From: Leifsonia sp. ALI-44-B
Lineage (GTDB): Bacteria > Actinomycetota > Actinomycetes > Actinomycetales > Microbacteriaceae
DNA: 64,000 nucleotides
Direction: 5' to 3'
NCBI RefSeq assembly: GCF_001984125.1
Contig: NZ_MTQL01000006.1
Coordinates: forward strand, 744,001 to 808,000
Part shown: one piece after another, positions 11,555-18,666 of the stretch
How the letters are laid out: the number at the start of each line of letters is the position of its first letter
How positions within the stretch are numbered: the stretch's first letter is position 1
Program-made: the position numbers and the translations under genes
The notes under the pieces: generated by a model
Database searches by the model: none
Told to the model about the DNA's origin: nothing
What the model saw: the letters and a program-made list of their open reading frames with translations, nothing else

Positions 11555-12051
11555 CAGTGCAGGATGGACTCGAGGAAAATGATGCCTGCGCCGATGGCCG
11601 TGGACACCAGGCATCCGAGCAGGCACCACCACGAGCGATTTCCGCGAATGGCCAACGCGCTATAGCCGAGACCTGCAAGCGTCACGAGAACGACGCGCAA
11701 CGCCCACGCCACCGCCTCCTCGCTCGTCAGTACACCGAAGACGCCCATCAGGAGCGGGATGCTCGGCAGGATCGCGGCCTCGAGCAGGCCGACCGACTCG
11801 GCCAGGGCGTGTCGCAGCGAACGGGCGACCGTGACGGTGCCCCGATGCTCGCCGCCATGGTGGCCGAGTGCCGCCGAGAAGACGTGAGCGATCCAGAAGG
11901 CGACGAGCGTGACGGCGCTGAAGACGAAGATCGCCAGGGGCCCGTTCTCGTCGTCGGCCGCCGTAGCCGTGATGAGGCTCGCATAGACGATCAGGCCGTA
12001 GATGGCCGATGGGCTAGCGAGGTGGTGCCAGAGTGCACGCAGAAGGCTCAT
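11554..12051 (-). CDS. Hypothetical four- or five-helix membrane protein
   Basis: 165 residues with hydrophobic segments at about 16-33, 41-62, 92-112, 117-136 and 142-162. The motif AHVFSAALGHHGGEHRG after the second helix carries several His residues. Function unknown. No ribosome binding site precedes ATG 12051; TAACGT sits exactly 6 bases upstream, as for other leaderless genes here. This is the last host gene before the prophage. Confidence 0.7.
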   Translation of the reverse strand: MSLLRALWHHLASPSAIYGLIVYASLITATAADDENGPLAIFVFSAVTLVAFWIAHVFSAALGHHGGEHRGTVTVARSLRHALAESVGLLEAAILPSIPLLMGVFGVLTSEEAVAWALRVVLVTLAGLGYSALAIRGNRSWWCLLGCLVSTAIGAGIIFLESILH

Positions 12052-12057
12052 GGCGTC

Positions 12058-12063
12058 ACGTTA
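12058..12063 (-). promoter_or_regulatory. -10 box for leaderless transcript of the 12051 gene
   Basis: On the minus strand TAACGT ends 6 bases before the ATG at 12051, with no ribosome binding site. Confidence 0.45.
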
Positions 12064-12172
12064 GCGAACACGCGTCTGTGGCGCGCGGTCGACTTCGAAC
12101 TACCCGCGCCATCACAAGCGACACGCTGAGACGTGACGCGAGGCACCGCCCGAATGGGATCGCACCGCGCAC

Positions 12173-12210
12173 GAAAAATGCCCCAGAATCGGCGAGATAT
12201 CTGGGGCATT
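12173..12210 (-). terminator. Orphaned rho-independent terminator of tRNA-Lys
   Basis: Read on the minus strand, a perfect 10-bp stem (ATGCCCCAGA with TCTGGGGCAT, 12-base loop) is followed by TTTTT. It lies directly beyond the tRNA-Lys 3' fragment in attL and points the way tRNA-Lys would have been transcribed before phage insertion. The intact tRNA gene is now 15.4 kb away, so this terminator has been cut off from its gene. Confidence 0.8.
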
Positions 12211-12211
12211 C

Positions 12212-12251
12212 AGTGCACCCCCTCGGACTTGAACCGAGAACCCACTGATTA
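12212..12251 (-). other. attL core (tRNA-Lys 3' fragment)
   Basis: Forty bases identical to 27638-27677. On the minus strand they are the 3' half of tRNA-Lys(CTT), from within the anticodon to the discriminator base plus two flanking bases; the tRNA 5' half is absent here, so this copy is a remnant. Identity ends at 12252 (T against A), then the sequence is phage. Confidence 0.93.
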
Positions 12252-12305
12252 TGAGTTTGGGCGCACTCCCGCCATCGTAGTCGACCTGTTCGGAGGGCGA
12301 GCAGC

Positions 12306-12701
12306 ATGAATAAAGTTGTCCTGATCGCGGCCACATTCAAAGATGGCTTGGAGCACTTGAGAACCGGTGATGTTCCGAAGGGCGCGGAGGTCATCATCGT
12401 CACGCCGCGCTCAAGGTACGGAGCACGTGGGGTGACCGCTGACGCGATCTACACAACGCCGGCAATGCGAGCACACCCGAGCCTCGATGACCTGCTCGAG
12501 GAGACAAGGCCCTGCCTGCTCCATGCCGCAGGCTTGGCGAGGTGGGGCGGACAGTTCCCGTTGGTGCTCAGTCACCGAGACGGAACGAAAACCTGCGTGG
12601 CAACAACTTTGGTTGCGATGCGGGGTTATGAAACGAAATGTGGAGGCACCGACTGTGCGCGCTGCCTCCCAGAATCGAACGATTCGGAGGCAGCACGATG
12701 A
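12306..12701 (+). CDS. Phage protein of unknown function, 131 aa (left arm gene A)
   Basis: First gene inside attL. GGAGGG stands 8 bases before ATG 12306. The protein starts MNKVVLIAATFKDGLEHLR, an alternating hydrophobic pattern like the first strand of a Rossmann-like fold, and has VIIVTPRSRYGARGVTADAI in the first half and four cysteines near the C-terminus (CGGTDCARC). It could bind a nucleotide or nucleic acid, but I do not recognise it. In the circular phage genome its start codon overlaps the stop of the long form of the repressor (ATGA). Its 3' end overlaps the next gene by 4 bases. Confidence 0.75.
   Translation: MNKVVLIAATFKDGLEHLRTGDVPKGAEVIIVTPRSRYGARGVTADAIYTTPAMRAHPSLDDLLEETRPCLLHAAGLARWGGQFPLVLSHRDGTKTCVATTLVAMRGYETKCGGTDCARCLPESNDSEAAR
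12661..12694 (+). promoter_or_regulatory. Hairpin hiding the ribosome binding site of the next gene
   Basis: GCTGCCTCC at 12661-12669 pairs perfectly with GGAGGCAGC at 12686-12694, with a second internal stem GAATCG/CGATTC. The GGAGG that serves ATG 12698 lies in the right arm, so translation of that gene probably needs ribosomes finishing the previous gene to open the stem. The internal 14-mer GAATCGAACGATTC recurs at 12953-12966. Confidence 0.65.
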
Positions 12702-12979
12702 GACGACATGAGTTCCTTGGAGTGTCGGGGCATCCCGACGATGACGAGTGCACCTACCGAGCGGATGGTACCGACGCGACCTACTGCGGGGAACCAGAGG
12801 CAGCAAGTATTCACCAGCTATCAGGTGGGCTCTGTGATTACGACTATCGCGGGCTGATGTGCACGAGGGCCTATGGCCACGACGGCGAGTGCATCCTGGT
12901 GCCGGATAGCCCGCAGCCCGTTCCCAGTGGATGGGCCGGGGACGACGACTGGGAATCGAACGATTCTGGGGCATCGTAG
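12698..12979 (+). CDS. Small Cys-rich phage protein, 93 aa (left arm gene B)
   Basis: ATG 12698 overlaps the previous stop as ATGA and has GGAGG 7 bases upstream. Five cysteines and several His (DECTYRADG, ATYCGEP, GLCDYDYRG, LMCTRAYGHDGEC) suggest a small zinc-binding protein; the C-x-x-x-x-GHDGEC element resembles Cys/His motifs in small actinophage proteins. Both this protein and the preceding one end with an ESNDS segment, caused by the repeated 14-bp palindrome. Function unknown. Confidence 0.7.
   Translation: MRRHEFLGVSGHPDDDECTYRADGTDATYCGEPEAASIHQLSGGLCDYDYRGLMCTRAYGHDGECILVPDSPQPVPSGWAGDDDWESNDSGAS
12953..12966 (+). repeat. Second copy of palindromic 14-mer before integrase start
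   Basis: GAATCGAACGATTC is identical to 12672-12685 and again lies at the end of a gene just upstream of the ribosome binding region of the next one (GGGG at 12968-12971, integrase GTG at 12982). The outer stem seen in the first copy is not conserved. Confidence 0.6.
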
Positions 12980-12981
12980 CG

Positions 12982-13857
12982 GTGACCAAACCGACTCTCC
13001 GACTCGTGTCGAATAACGGTATGGGGAAACCGATACCGACCCCGGCTGCATGGTCGCAGCCGCTGGCGGATTACACACTGTTCCTGTCCGCTGCCAACCG
13101 ACCGGCGACGACTCAGAAGCTCCGCCTGTACCATCTGCGCCGCTTCGCCGCGACCACGGGCGTCGAGCCTTACGAGGCCATCGAGCACGATCTACTCACG
13201 TACATGGGGCGTCATGCGTGGGATGCGAACACGCGCCGGTCGGTGCGATCTTCGCTGCGATCGTTCTACACGTGGGCGCACGCCAAAGGACGGATCAGCG
13301 TCGATCCGTCTCACGGTATGCCGATCGTCACGGGCACGCCGGGTCGTCCTCGACCGGCCTCTGAATCAGCCGTCGCCGCGGGCGTGACGGCGATAGATCG
13401 TCGGGTGCGGCTCATGGTCACGCTCGGCGCTCGGGTCGGCCTACGGTGCTGCGAGATAGCGAAGGTGAGCCTCACTGACATCCGGCCCGACCTGATGGGC
13501 TACTCCCTGCTGGTGCACGGCAAGGGCAACAAGAAACGGATCGTGCCCCTGAACGATCAAGTCGTGGGCGCGATCCGCGATTACGTTGCGCTGGAGGGGC
13601 TGACGGGCTACCTCTTCCCTGGTCAGATCGATGGCCATCTATCGGCAGGCTACGTGTCTAAGATCATTTCCGCGGTGCTGCCCGAAGGGGTGACGGCTCA
13701 CATGCTCCGTCACCGCTTCGGGTCGCGCGCCTTCATCGGATCGAATAACGACCTACTGGCCGTCCAGCGCCTTCTCGGGCACGCGAGCGTGGCGACCACT
13801 CAGATTTACGTCGCCGTCCCCGACGACGCTCTCAGAGCCGGTGTCAACGCCGCTTGA
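12982..13857 (+). CDS. int: Tyrosine-type phage integrase
   Basis: Catalyses recombination between attP and the tRNA-Lys attB. 291 residues from the GTG at 12982, two bases after the previous stop. An N-terminal SAM-like core-binding domain (about 20-105, LRLYHLRRFAATTG) precedes the catalytic domain, where the pentad is visible: Arg in RVGLRCCEIA, Lys in GKGNKKRIV, His-x-x-Arg in HMLRHRFG, His in LLGHAS and the nucleophile Tyr in TQIYVAV. The protein ends AGVNAA; a terminal Ala-Ala is the hallmark of ssrA-like degradation tags, reported for integrase of mycobacteriophage BPs. Its last 105 bp overlap the convergent holin-like gene. Confidence 0.95.
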   Translation: MTKPTLRLVSNNGMGKPIPTPAAWSQPLADYTLFLSAANRPATTQKLRLYHLRRFAATTGVEPYEAIEHDLLTYMGRHAWDANTRRSVRSSLRSFYTWAHAKGRISVDPSHGMPIVTGTPGRPRPASESAVAAGVTAIDRRVRLMVTLGARVGLRCCEIAKVSLTDIRPDLMGYSLLVHGKGNKKRIVPLNDQVVGAIRDYVALEGLTGYLFPGQIDGHLSAGYVSKIISAVLPEGVTAHMLRHRFGSRAFIGSNNDLLAVQRLLGHASVATTQIYVAVPDDALRAGVNAA

Positions 13858-14163
13858 GGGGTCGATGCCCTTCTCGATGAGCAGGTTCGTCAGGCGGTCG
13901 ATCGTCGCGTCGCGCCGCGACAGGTTGCCGTTCGTCTGCTTCTGGATGGTGTCGAGTACCTGGTCCTGTCGCTCGAGCTTTTCGCCCTGCTTGCCGAGCC
14001 CGTAGAACAGACCCGCGGCGCTGGTCGCGAGGCCGAGCACGGTGATGAGCAAGCTTGTAAACGTGGCCGTGGCGTCCGGCCGATGGATGATGATGACCAT
14101 GCAGCCGATGAGGCCGACGGCCGCGAGGGCGACGAATGTGATGAATACAACGGTCTTGTTCAT
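13753..14163 (-). CDS. Holin-like phage membrane protein
   Basis: 136 residues with two hydrophobic helices at about 4-26 and 36-57, then a hydrophilic helical segment (GEKLERQDQVLDTIQKQTNG). This layout and the position directly after the endolysin fit a holin or related lysis protein, though no signature proves it. GGAAGG stands about 8 bases before ATG 14163. Last gene of the late operon; its 3' 105 bp are antisense to the end of the integrase. Confidence 0.6.
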   Translation of the reverse strand: MNKTVVFITFVALAAVGLIGCMVIIIHRPDATATFTSLLITVLGLATSAAGLFYGLGKQGEKLERQDQVLDTIQKQTNGNLSRRDATIDRLTNLLIEKGIDPSSGVDTGSESVVGDGDVNLSGRHARVPEKALDGQ

Positions 14164-14179
14164 TGGGTGCCTTCCGGGG

Positions 14180-14875
14180 CTATTTGACTTCGCGGAACCC
14201 GGCGAAGATCGCGGGCGACTGATCGGTTTTCTTCTCGACACCGAGGGCGGCGAACGTGTTGACCTGCGTGTCGTTCTGCATCCACTTGTAGGTGTAGTCC
14301 GACAGGTTCAGCAGGTACCAGTGAGGCCCTTTTGCGCCGGTCACGGGGTTGGTGGGCGTCTGGATGAGCCACAGGGTTTTCATGTCTTCGTCCTCTTCAA
14401 TCGGTTTGGTTGGGGTCTTGGCGGGGCTCGGGAATGAGACGGCGATTTCGGCGGCGGGGATGTTGCCTGCCAGATAGTCGAGGATGAACGGGCGCGGGTC
14501 GAGTAGCGCGGCGCCCTTCTCCGTCTGCACGTGAACGTGGTTGCCGCTCGCGTTGGCAGCGGATGCGCCGGTACGGCCGATGATCTGCCCCGGCGTCACG
14601 CTCTCACCGACCTTGAGCGGCGAAGGTTCGTTGAGCATGTGGTACTTGACCACGAGGCCGTCTCGGCGCTTCACATAGACCCGGTGGCCGAACACAGGGT
14701 CGTAGCTGTTCAGGATCACCACGCCGGGTTGGATCGCGGGCACGGGGTCGTTGCCGTAGGTGGCCGCGTAGTCGTCGCCCTTGTGGGTGTCGCTGCGCTT
14801 CTTCTTGTCCTGCCCGATCCACGAGCGTTTGTCGCCGAACTTCGTGGTGCGGTTCTTAAGGTCGTAGAGGCCCAT
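14180..14875 (-). CDS. Phage endolysin, M23-family peptidase
   Basis: 231 residues. The M23 (LytM) zinc peptidase domain covers about 25-130: HKGDDYAATYGNDPV gives the H-x-x-x-D ligands and NHVHVQTEKGA the H-x-H, with GHRVYVKRRDGLVVKYHML between. It should cut peptide cross-links of the host wall. The C-terminal 75 residues (PHWYLLNLSDYTYKWM) may be a wall-binding part. AGGAG stands 7 bases before ATG 14875 and overlaps the stop of the preceding gene, so the two are coupled. No signal peptide, so it needs the holin. Confidence 0.88.
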   Translation of the reverse strand: MGLYDLKNRTTKFGDKRSWIGQDKKKRSDTHKGDDYAATYGNDPVPAIQPGVVILNSYDPVFGHRVYVKRRDGLVVKYHMLNEPSPLKVGESVTPGQIIGRTGASAANASGNHVHVQTEKGAALLDPRPFILDYLAGNIPAAEIAVSFPSPAKTPTKPIEEDEDMKTLWLIQTPTNPVTGAKGPHWYLLNLSDYTYKWMQNDTQVNTFAALGVEKKTDQSPAIFAGFREVK

Positions 14876-14883
14876 TGGTGCTC

Positions 14884-15315
14884 CTAGTCGATCGGGAAAC
14901 TTGTCGAGCCCTTGACGCCGAAGTTCGTCCCGGGGCCGGCCGTTCGAATCTGGCCGTTGGCAAGGATCTGAATCTCGATGGCCGAGCTTGAGTAGACGCC
15001 GACCAGGTACCAGGTGCCGATGAGCTCGGAGGGCCGGAATCCGGGCGGCAGGGTGCCGATGACGGCGAACTGCGCGAACGTTTTGGGATCGAACGAAAGC
15101 TGTAGGTGGACGGTGCCGCCCTTGCGGCGGTAGCGAGCTCCGACTGAGGTCGGCGTCCAGCCTGACGAGAGCGGGATATCGAGCCACCCCGTGTCCGCCA
15201 GCACCTTGTTCACGTCGGCGTCGATCTGATCGAGCGCTAGCTGGAGGTCATAGGGCACGTTGGGAACGACCGTGCCGGGCGGGTAGGGATACTTGCGGTT
15301 GAGCGTCTGGCCCAT
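14884..15315 (-). CDS. Minor tail or receptor-contact protein, 143 aa
   Basis: Begins MGQTLNRKYPYPPGTVVPNV, an N-terminus found at the start of phage tail-tip or baseplate proteins, with a short amphipathic helix (LQLALDQIDADVNKVLA) and then a beta-rich domain (GGTVHLQLSF, GTLPPGFRPSE, SAIEIQILANGQIRTAG) like the trimeric head domains that bind host surfaces. It lies between the tail-tip gene and the endolysin, the usual place for the receptor-binding protein. Confidence 0.6.
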   Translation of the reverse strand: MGQTLNRKYPYPPGTVVPNVPYDLQLALDQIDADVNKVLADTGWLDIPLSSGWTPTSVGARYRRKGGTVHLQLSFDPKTFAQFAVIGTLPPGFRPSELIGTWYLVGVYSSSAIEIQILANGQIRTAGPGTNFGVKGSTSFPID

Positions 15316-15316
15316 G

Positions 15317-16423
15317 TCAGGCTCCTGTCTGAATCGTGATGTCGTCGGGTTGGCGGGTCTCGATGGTCATGAGGCCCGATGGCTGTTCAAAGTGCACCGC
15401 TGCGATCAGGTGGAGCTCTTCGGGGCCGGTTGGTAACTGGATCGAGATGGTGTCGCCGGGGCGGAGCCAATATGCGGCGATCGCCTCGATGGTGAGCGAT
15501 CGCCCACGGGAGACGGCTCGGCGCACGAGCGATCGCGCGGCGGCTTGGGCGGTCGCGGTGGTGCCCGCGTAGTCGCGTTCCACGACCATGAGCTTCCGAC
15601 CGATCGCGCCGACCGAGTAGGGGCCGCTCATCACGTCGGCGTAGCCCTGGACGACCTGATCGACCTTGTTCGCGTCGCGCCACGTGTGCCGCACGAGCAC
15701 CGAGTTAGCGAAGTCTTTGCGGCCGACGCCGGTCTGCGCCGTGATGATCGTGCCGTCCACGCCCACCTTGAGCGCGAGCTTCGGCTTTCCGACGAGCGTC
15801 GGGCGCTTCGTGATGCGCCAGGTGCGCAAACCGTCGTCGTAAACCCACAGGTCGCCCGCACGGTCGGCTATATCGAGGATGGCGGCCATGCTGTTGTCAC
15901 CCGCTTTGATGACGATGGGTTCGGCCCCGACCCACCCCGTGGCGCGGGTGCTGTCGTCGGCGGTCGGCGCGTTCGGGATCGACGCCCAGATGAGCGAGCG
16001 GATGGCGCTGAACGCTTCGGCGCTGGTCGGGATGGCCGTGTCCGTGACCCCTGAGCCGAAGTCCATAAGCACCCGTTCGTCGGACTGGCCCACGAGCTCC
16101 ATGGTGTTCTGCGGTCGGCTCACGCGGCGATCGTCGAGGATCAGGTCTGCCATCCGCTGCACGTCGCGCGTGCCGCCCGCGTAGCGGTATCCCATGGCCA
16201 CGGTCATCCGCTTCCCGAGACGCGGGTCTAGGGCATCGAGGTCGGCCTGTGACGTGGGCACCTTGCAGCGGGCGCGGAACAGGGCGTGCGGGGCTTGCGC
16301 TTCGTCAAAGGTGAGCGTGCACGACTCGACGTCCAGGGGCACGCCTGCGGCCTCGAACGCGCCTAGGTGGGTGATCGACTCAGTGAGGGCTTCCGCGGCC
16401 CGTGAATCGAACGTGACGGCCAT
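15317..16423 (-). CDS. Minor tail protein (tail-tip hub-like)
   Basis: 368 residues, beta-rich, starting MAVTFDSRAAEALTESITHL. The region around 195-240 (ILDIADRAGDLWVYDDGLRTWRITKRPTL) and the later YWLRPGDTISIQLPTGPEELHLI are typical of the central tail-tip (Tal/gp27-like) proteins of siphophages. It starts on the stop codon of the preceding gene (TAATG), so translation is coupled. Function assigned by position and sequence style rather than by a definite motif. Confidence 0.7.
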   Translation of the reverse strand: MAVTFDSRAAEALTESITHLGAFEAAGVPLDVESCTLTFDEAQAPHALFRARCKVPTSQADLDALDPRLGKRMTVAMGYRYAGGTRDVQRMADLILDDRRVSRPQNTMELVGQSDERVLMDFGSGVTDTAIPTSAEAFSAIRSLIWASIPNAPTADDSTRATGWVGAEPIVIKAGDNSMAAILDIADRAGDLWVYDDGLRTWRITKRPTLVGKPKLALKVGVDGTIITAQTGVGRKDFANSVLVRHTWRDANKVDQVVQGYADVMSGPYSVGAIGRKLMVVERDYAGTTATAQAAARSLVRRAVSRGRSLTIEAIAAYWLRPGDTISIQLPTGPEELHLIAAVHFEQPSGLMTIETRQPDDITIQTGA

Positions 16424-17193
16424 TACTGGTCACCGCCTACGGCAAGGTCGTTGTACGTCGGGAAGATCATGGCGACTTCGTCATATGAGGCGAACTGGTC
16501 GCGCACGTCGTTGTAGGTCCAGCCGAACGAACCGGCGAGCGGGGACGACGGGCGGCGAATCTCGGTGTAGTTGACATCGACCTTGTAAAACCCGCTGGCC
16601 GATTCGCGATCGCGGTTCACGCGCACGTCGTCGGACAGGTGGTAAAGGTCACGCTCAGCCGGGTACTGCTCGCCCGTGAGCGGGTTGGTGCCGGTCGAGA
16701 ACCTGAGCAGCACCACCTCGCCCTTGTCGTAGATCGCTTCAAGCTCGGTGGCCATGCTGGCGGATGCCACGAGGAACGACAGCGAGCCGGATCGGTAGCC
16801 GAGCGGGCCGAGCGCTGCGAGCTTGTCGGGGCGGTTGATGACCTGGTGCTTTGTCGAGGTCGAGGGGCGACCGTAGCTGTGCTCCAGCGTGAGCAGCGGG
16901 AAGTTCCGGTTCTGCGGGAGCACGGGTGTCAGCAGGATGTCGGTGAGCACCTGGCCGTCAAAGGTGATGGTCTGCGAAGCGGTGCCGATCGAGTAGACGA
17001 CCTGGCCCATAAGCGACGCTTCGTTGTCGGTCACGAGCAGGCCGCCGTCGATGATGCCCTGGTTCGGGAACAGTCGGACCGGCGCGGTGCCGTTGCGATC
17101 GGAGCGCATGAGCTTGTCGTCTGTCGCTGCGCCGCCCACGATGAGCAGCACGGACCCGTCAGGGCTCGCGGTGGCGGTGAGTGTGGCGGGCAT
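16423..17193 (-). CDS. Minor tail protein (distal tail-like)
   Basis: 256 residues with no membrane helix, mostly beta strands. It directly follows the tape measure gene (one shared base) and precedes the tail-hub gene, the position of the Dit protein that caps the tail tube in siphophages. The mid-region LLTLEHSYGRPSTSTKHQVI and RYSTG-like strands fit a phage tail fold, but there is no decisive motif. Confidence 0.65.
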   Translation of the reverse strand: MPATLTATASPDGSVLLIVGGAATDDKLMRSDRNGTAPVRLFPNQGIIDGGLLVTDNEASLMGQVVYSIGTASQTITFDGQVLTDILLTPVLPQNRNFPLLTLEHSYGRPSTSTKHQVINRPDKLAALGPLGYRSGSLSFLVASASMATELEAIYDKGEVVLLRFSTGTNPLTGEQYPAERDLYHLSDDVRVNRDRESASGFYKVDVNYTEIRRPSSPLAGSFGWTYNDVRDQFASYDEVAMIFPTYNDLAVGGDQ

Positions 17194-18662
17194 TAGGGCA
17201 CTCCCATTCGGCCGGAACCGTTCTCGACGGCGCGGAGGTTGATGACGGCTGAGCGGGGCTTGTTCACGAACGCGTCGATCGCGGTTATCGCGTCCCGGAG
17301 GCCGGACTGCACGTCGAGCGTGATCTTCGGCCCGTTGATCTCTTTCGGGATTCCGGCCTCAAGCTCGGCCTTGTAGGTGTCGGTCGAGGTCTTACCGAGC
17401 GATCGCCAGATTTCGGCCAGTCGCCCCTTCTGATCGGCGGGCGCGTTGATGAACGCTGCGAGCAGCGGAGCGGAGTCCACGCCGAGCGAAGAGATGTAGT
17501 TGAGCGCTTCCTGCGAGAGCGTTTCCGATGCCGTCGAGAGGTTCTTTTGGTAGTCCTCCACGGCCTTCGCCTTGGCCTCAAAGTTGGCCACGTAGCCAGC
17601 GAGGTCCACCCCGCCCTCTTTGGTCGCGAACTCTTCCCACGACTCGCCAGCCTCACCGAGAGCGTCCTGGATCGACGTGGCGTAGTCCTCTGCCGCTTCG
17701 GCTTTGGCGAGCAGCTCGGGGCCACCGGAGTCGATGTAGTTCTGCTGCGCGTCAGCGGCCTGATCGGTCGCCGTCTTCGCTTCCTTGAGGTAGCCGACAT
17801 ATCGGTCGGTGGCGTCGGCCTGGTCCATCAGTTGCTTGTATCGTTCGGGGCCACCCTTGGCGGATGTCACCACGGCGTCGGCTTCGTCGCGCAGCTTGTC
17901 GGCGTATTCCTCCTGCTTCGCGAGCAGTTCGTCTAGACCCTCTGCATTACCGGCGTAGGCGCGCGCGAGCTCTTCGAATGAACCGCCCGATTCCGACGAC
18001 GTTTTGCGCAGCTTGGCCAGGCTCACTTCGTTGTCGTCGGTCGCCGTGGCCAGTTCTTTCAACTGGTCAACCACGTAGCTGAGCGACGCCTCACCGACGT
18101 AACCGGTGTCGATGAGCTCGCCCGCGAGGTCGCCCACTTTGGCCTTGAACTCGTCGGACTTCTCGCCGCCCTGTTCGAGAGCCGACATCACGAGTCCGAT
18201 CCCGAGGGCACCCGCGGCACCGGCGATCGCACCCGCGGGGCCGAGCGACGACACGATGCCACCGAGCGTCCCCTGGATGCCGTCTGCGAACGACTCTGCG
18301 GAGCCGTCGAACGATGAGAACGTTTCGGCCGCGTTGGCCTTCGCTTCGTTGCCGAGCTCGGCCAGGTCGCGCTTCGCTGCGGAGGTTGACTCCGACGTGT
18401 TGCGCTTGAGAGCGTCGCCGCCGTCCTTCGAGGATTTGGCGATCGCCTTTCCGAGCTCGGACTGTTCGCGCTTGAAGTCGGACGTTTCCTCCCGGGCGTC
18501 ACGCATGGCCCGTTCGAGCTTGTCGCCGTTCTTCTGCCCGTCACGCCCGAGGTCATCGAGAGCGTCGGCCGCGTCCTCCAGCGGCTCGATGACGCCCTTC
18601 TTGACGCCGGACGTGAAGTCACGGGTATCCGAGGCCACGCCGATACTGATGCCCTTGGCCAT
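17193..18662 (-). CDS. Tape measure protein
   Basis: 489 residues, very Ala/Asp/Glu/Lys-rich and mostly helical (GRDGQKNGDKLERAMRDARE and similar), with one hydrophobic stretch at about 132-162 (GGIVSSLGPAGAIAGAAGAL). This is the usual pattern of a tape measure that sets tail length and later helps DNA entry. At about 0.15 nm per residue the predicted tail is only about 70 nm, short for a siphovirus. Confidence 0.9.
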   Translation of the reverse strand: MAKGISIGVASDTRDFTSGVKKGVIEPLEDAADALDDLGRDGQKNGDKLERAMRDAREETSDFKREQSELGKAIAKSSKDGGDALKRNTSESTSAAKRDLAELGNEAKANAAETFSSFDGSAESFADGIQGTLGGIVSSLGPAGAIAGAAGALGIGLVMSALEQGGEKSDEFKAKVGDLAGELIDTGYVGEASLSYVVDQLKELATATDDNEVSLAKLRKTSSESGGSFEELARAYAGNAEGLDELLAKQEEYADKLRDEADAVVTSAKGGPERYKQLMDQADATDRYVGYLKEAKTATDQAADAQQNYIDSGGPELLAKAEAAEDYATSIQDALGEAGESWEEFATKEGGVDLAGYVANFEAKAKAVEDYQKNLSTASETLSQEALNYISSLGVDSAPLLAAFINAPADQKGRLAEIWRSLGKTSTDTYKAELEAGIPKEINGPKITLDVQSGLRDAITAIDAFVNKPRSAVINLRAVENGSGRMGVP

Positions 18663-18666
18663 GGCG

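Noticed and set aside
12251-12305. Idea that the left tRNA fragment is a second functional tRNA-Lys.
   Set aside because: Only the 3' half is present; beyond the anticodon the sequence diverges and no cloverleaf can form.
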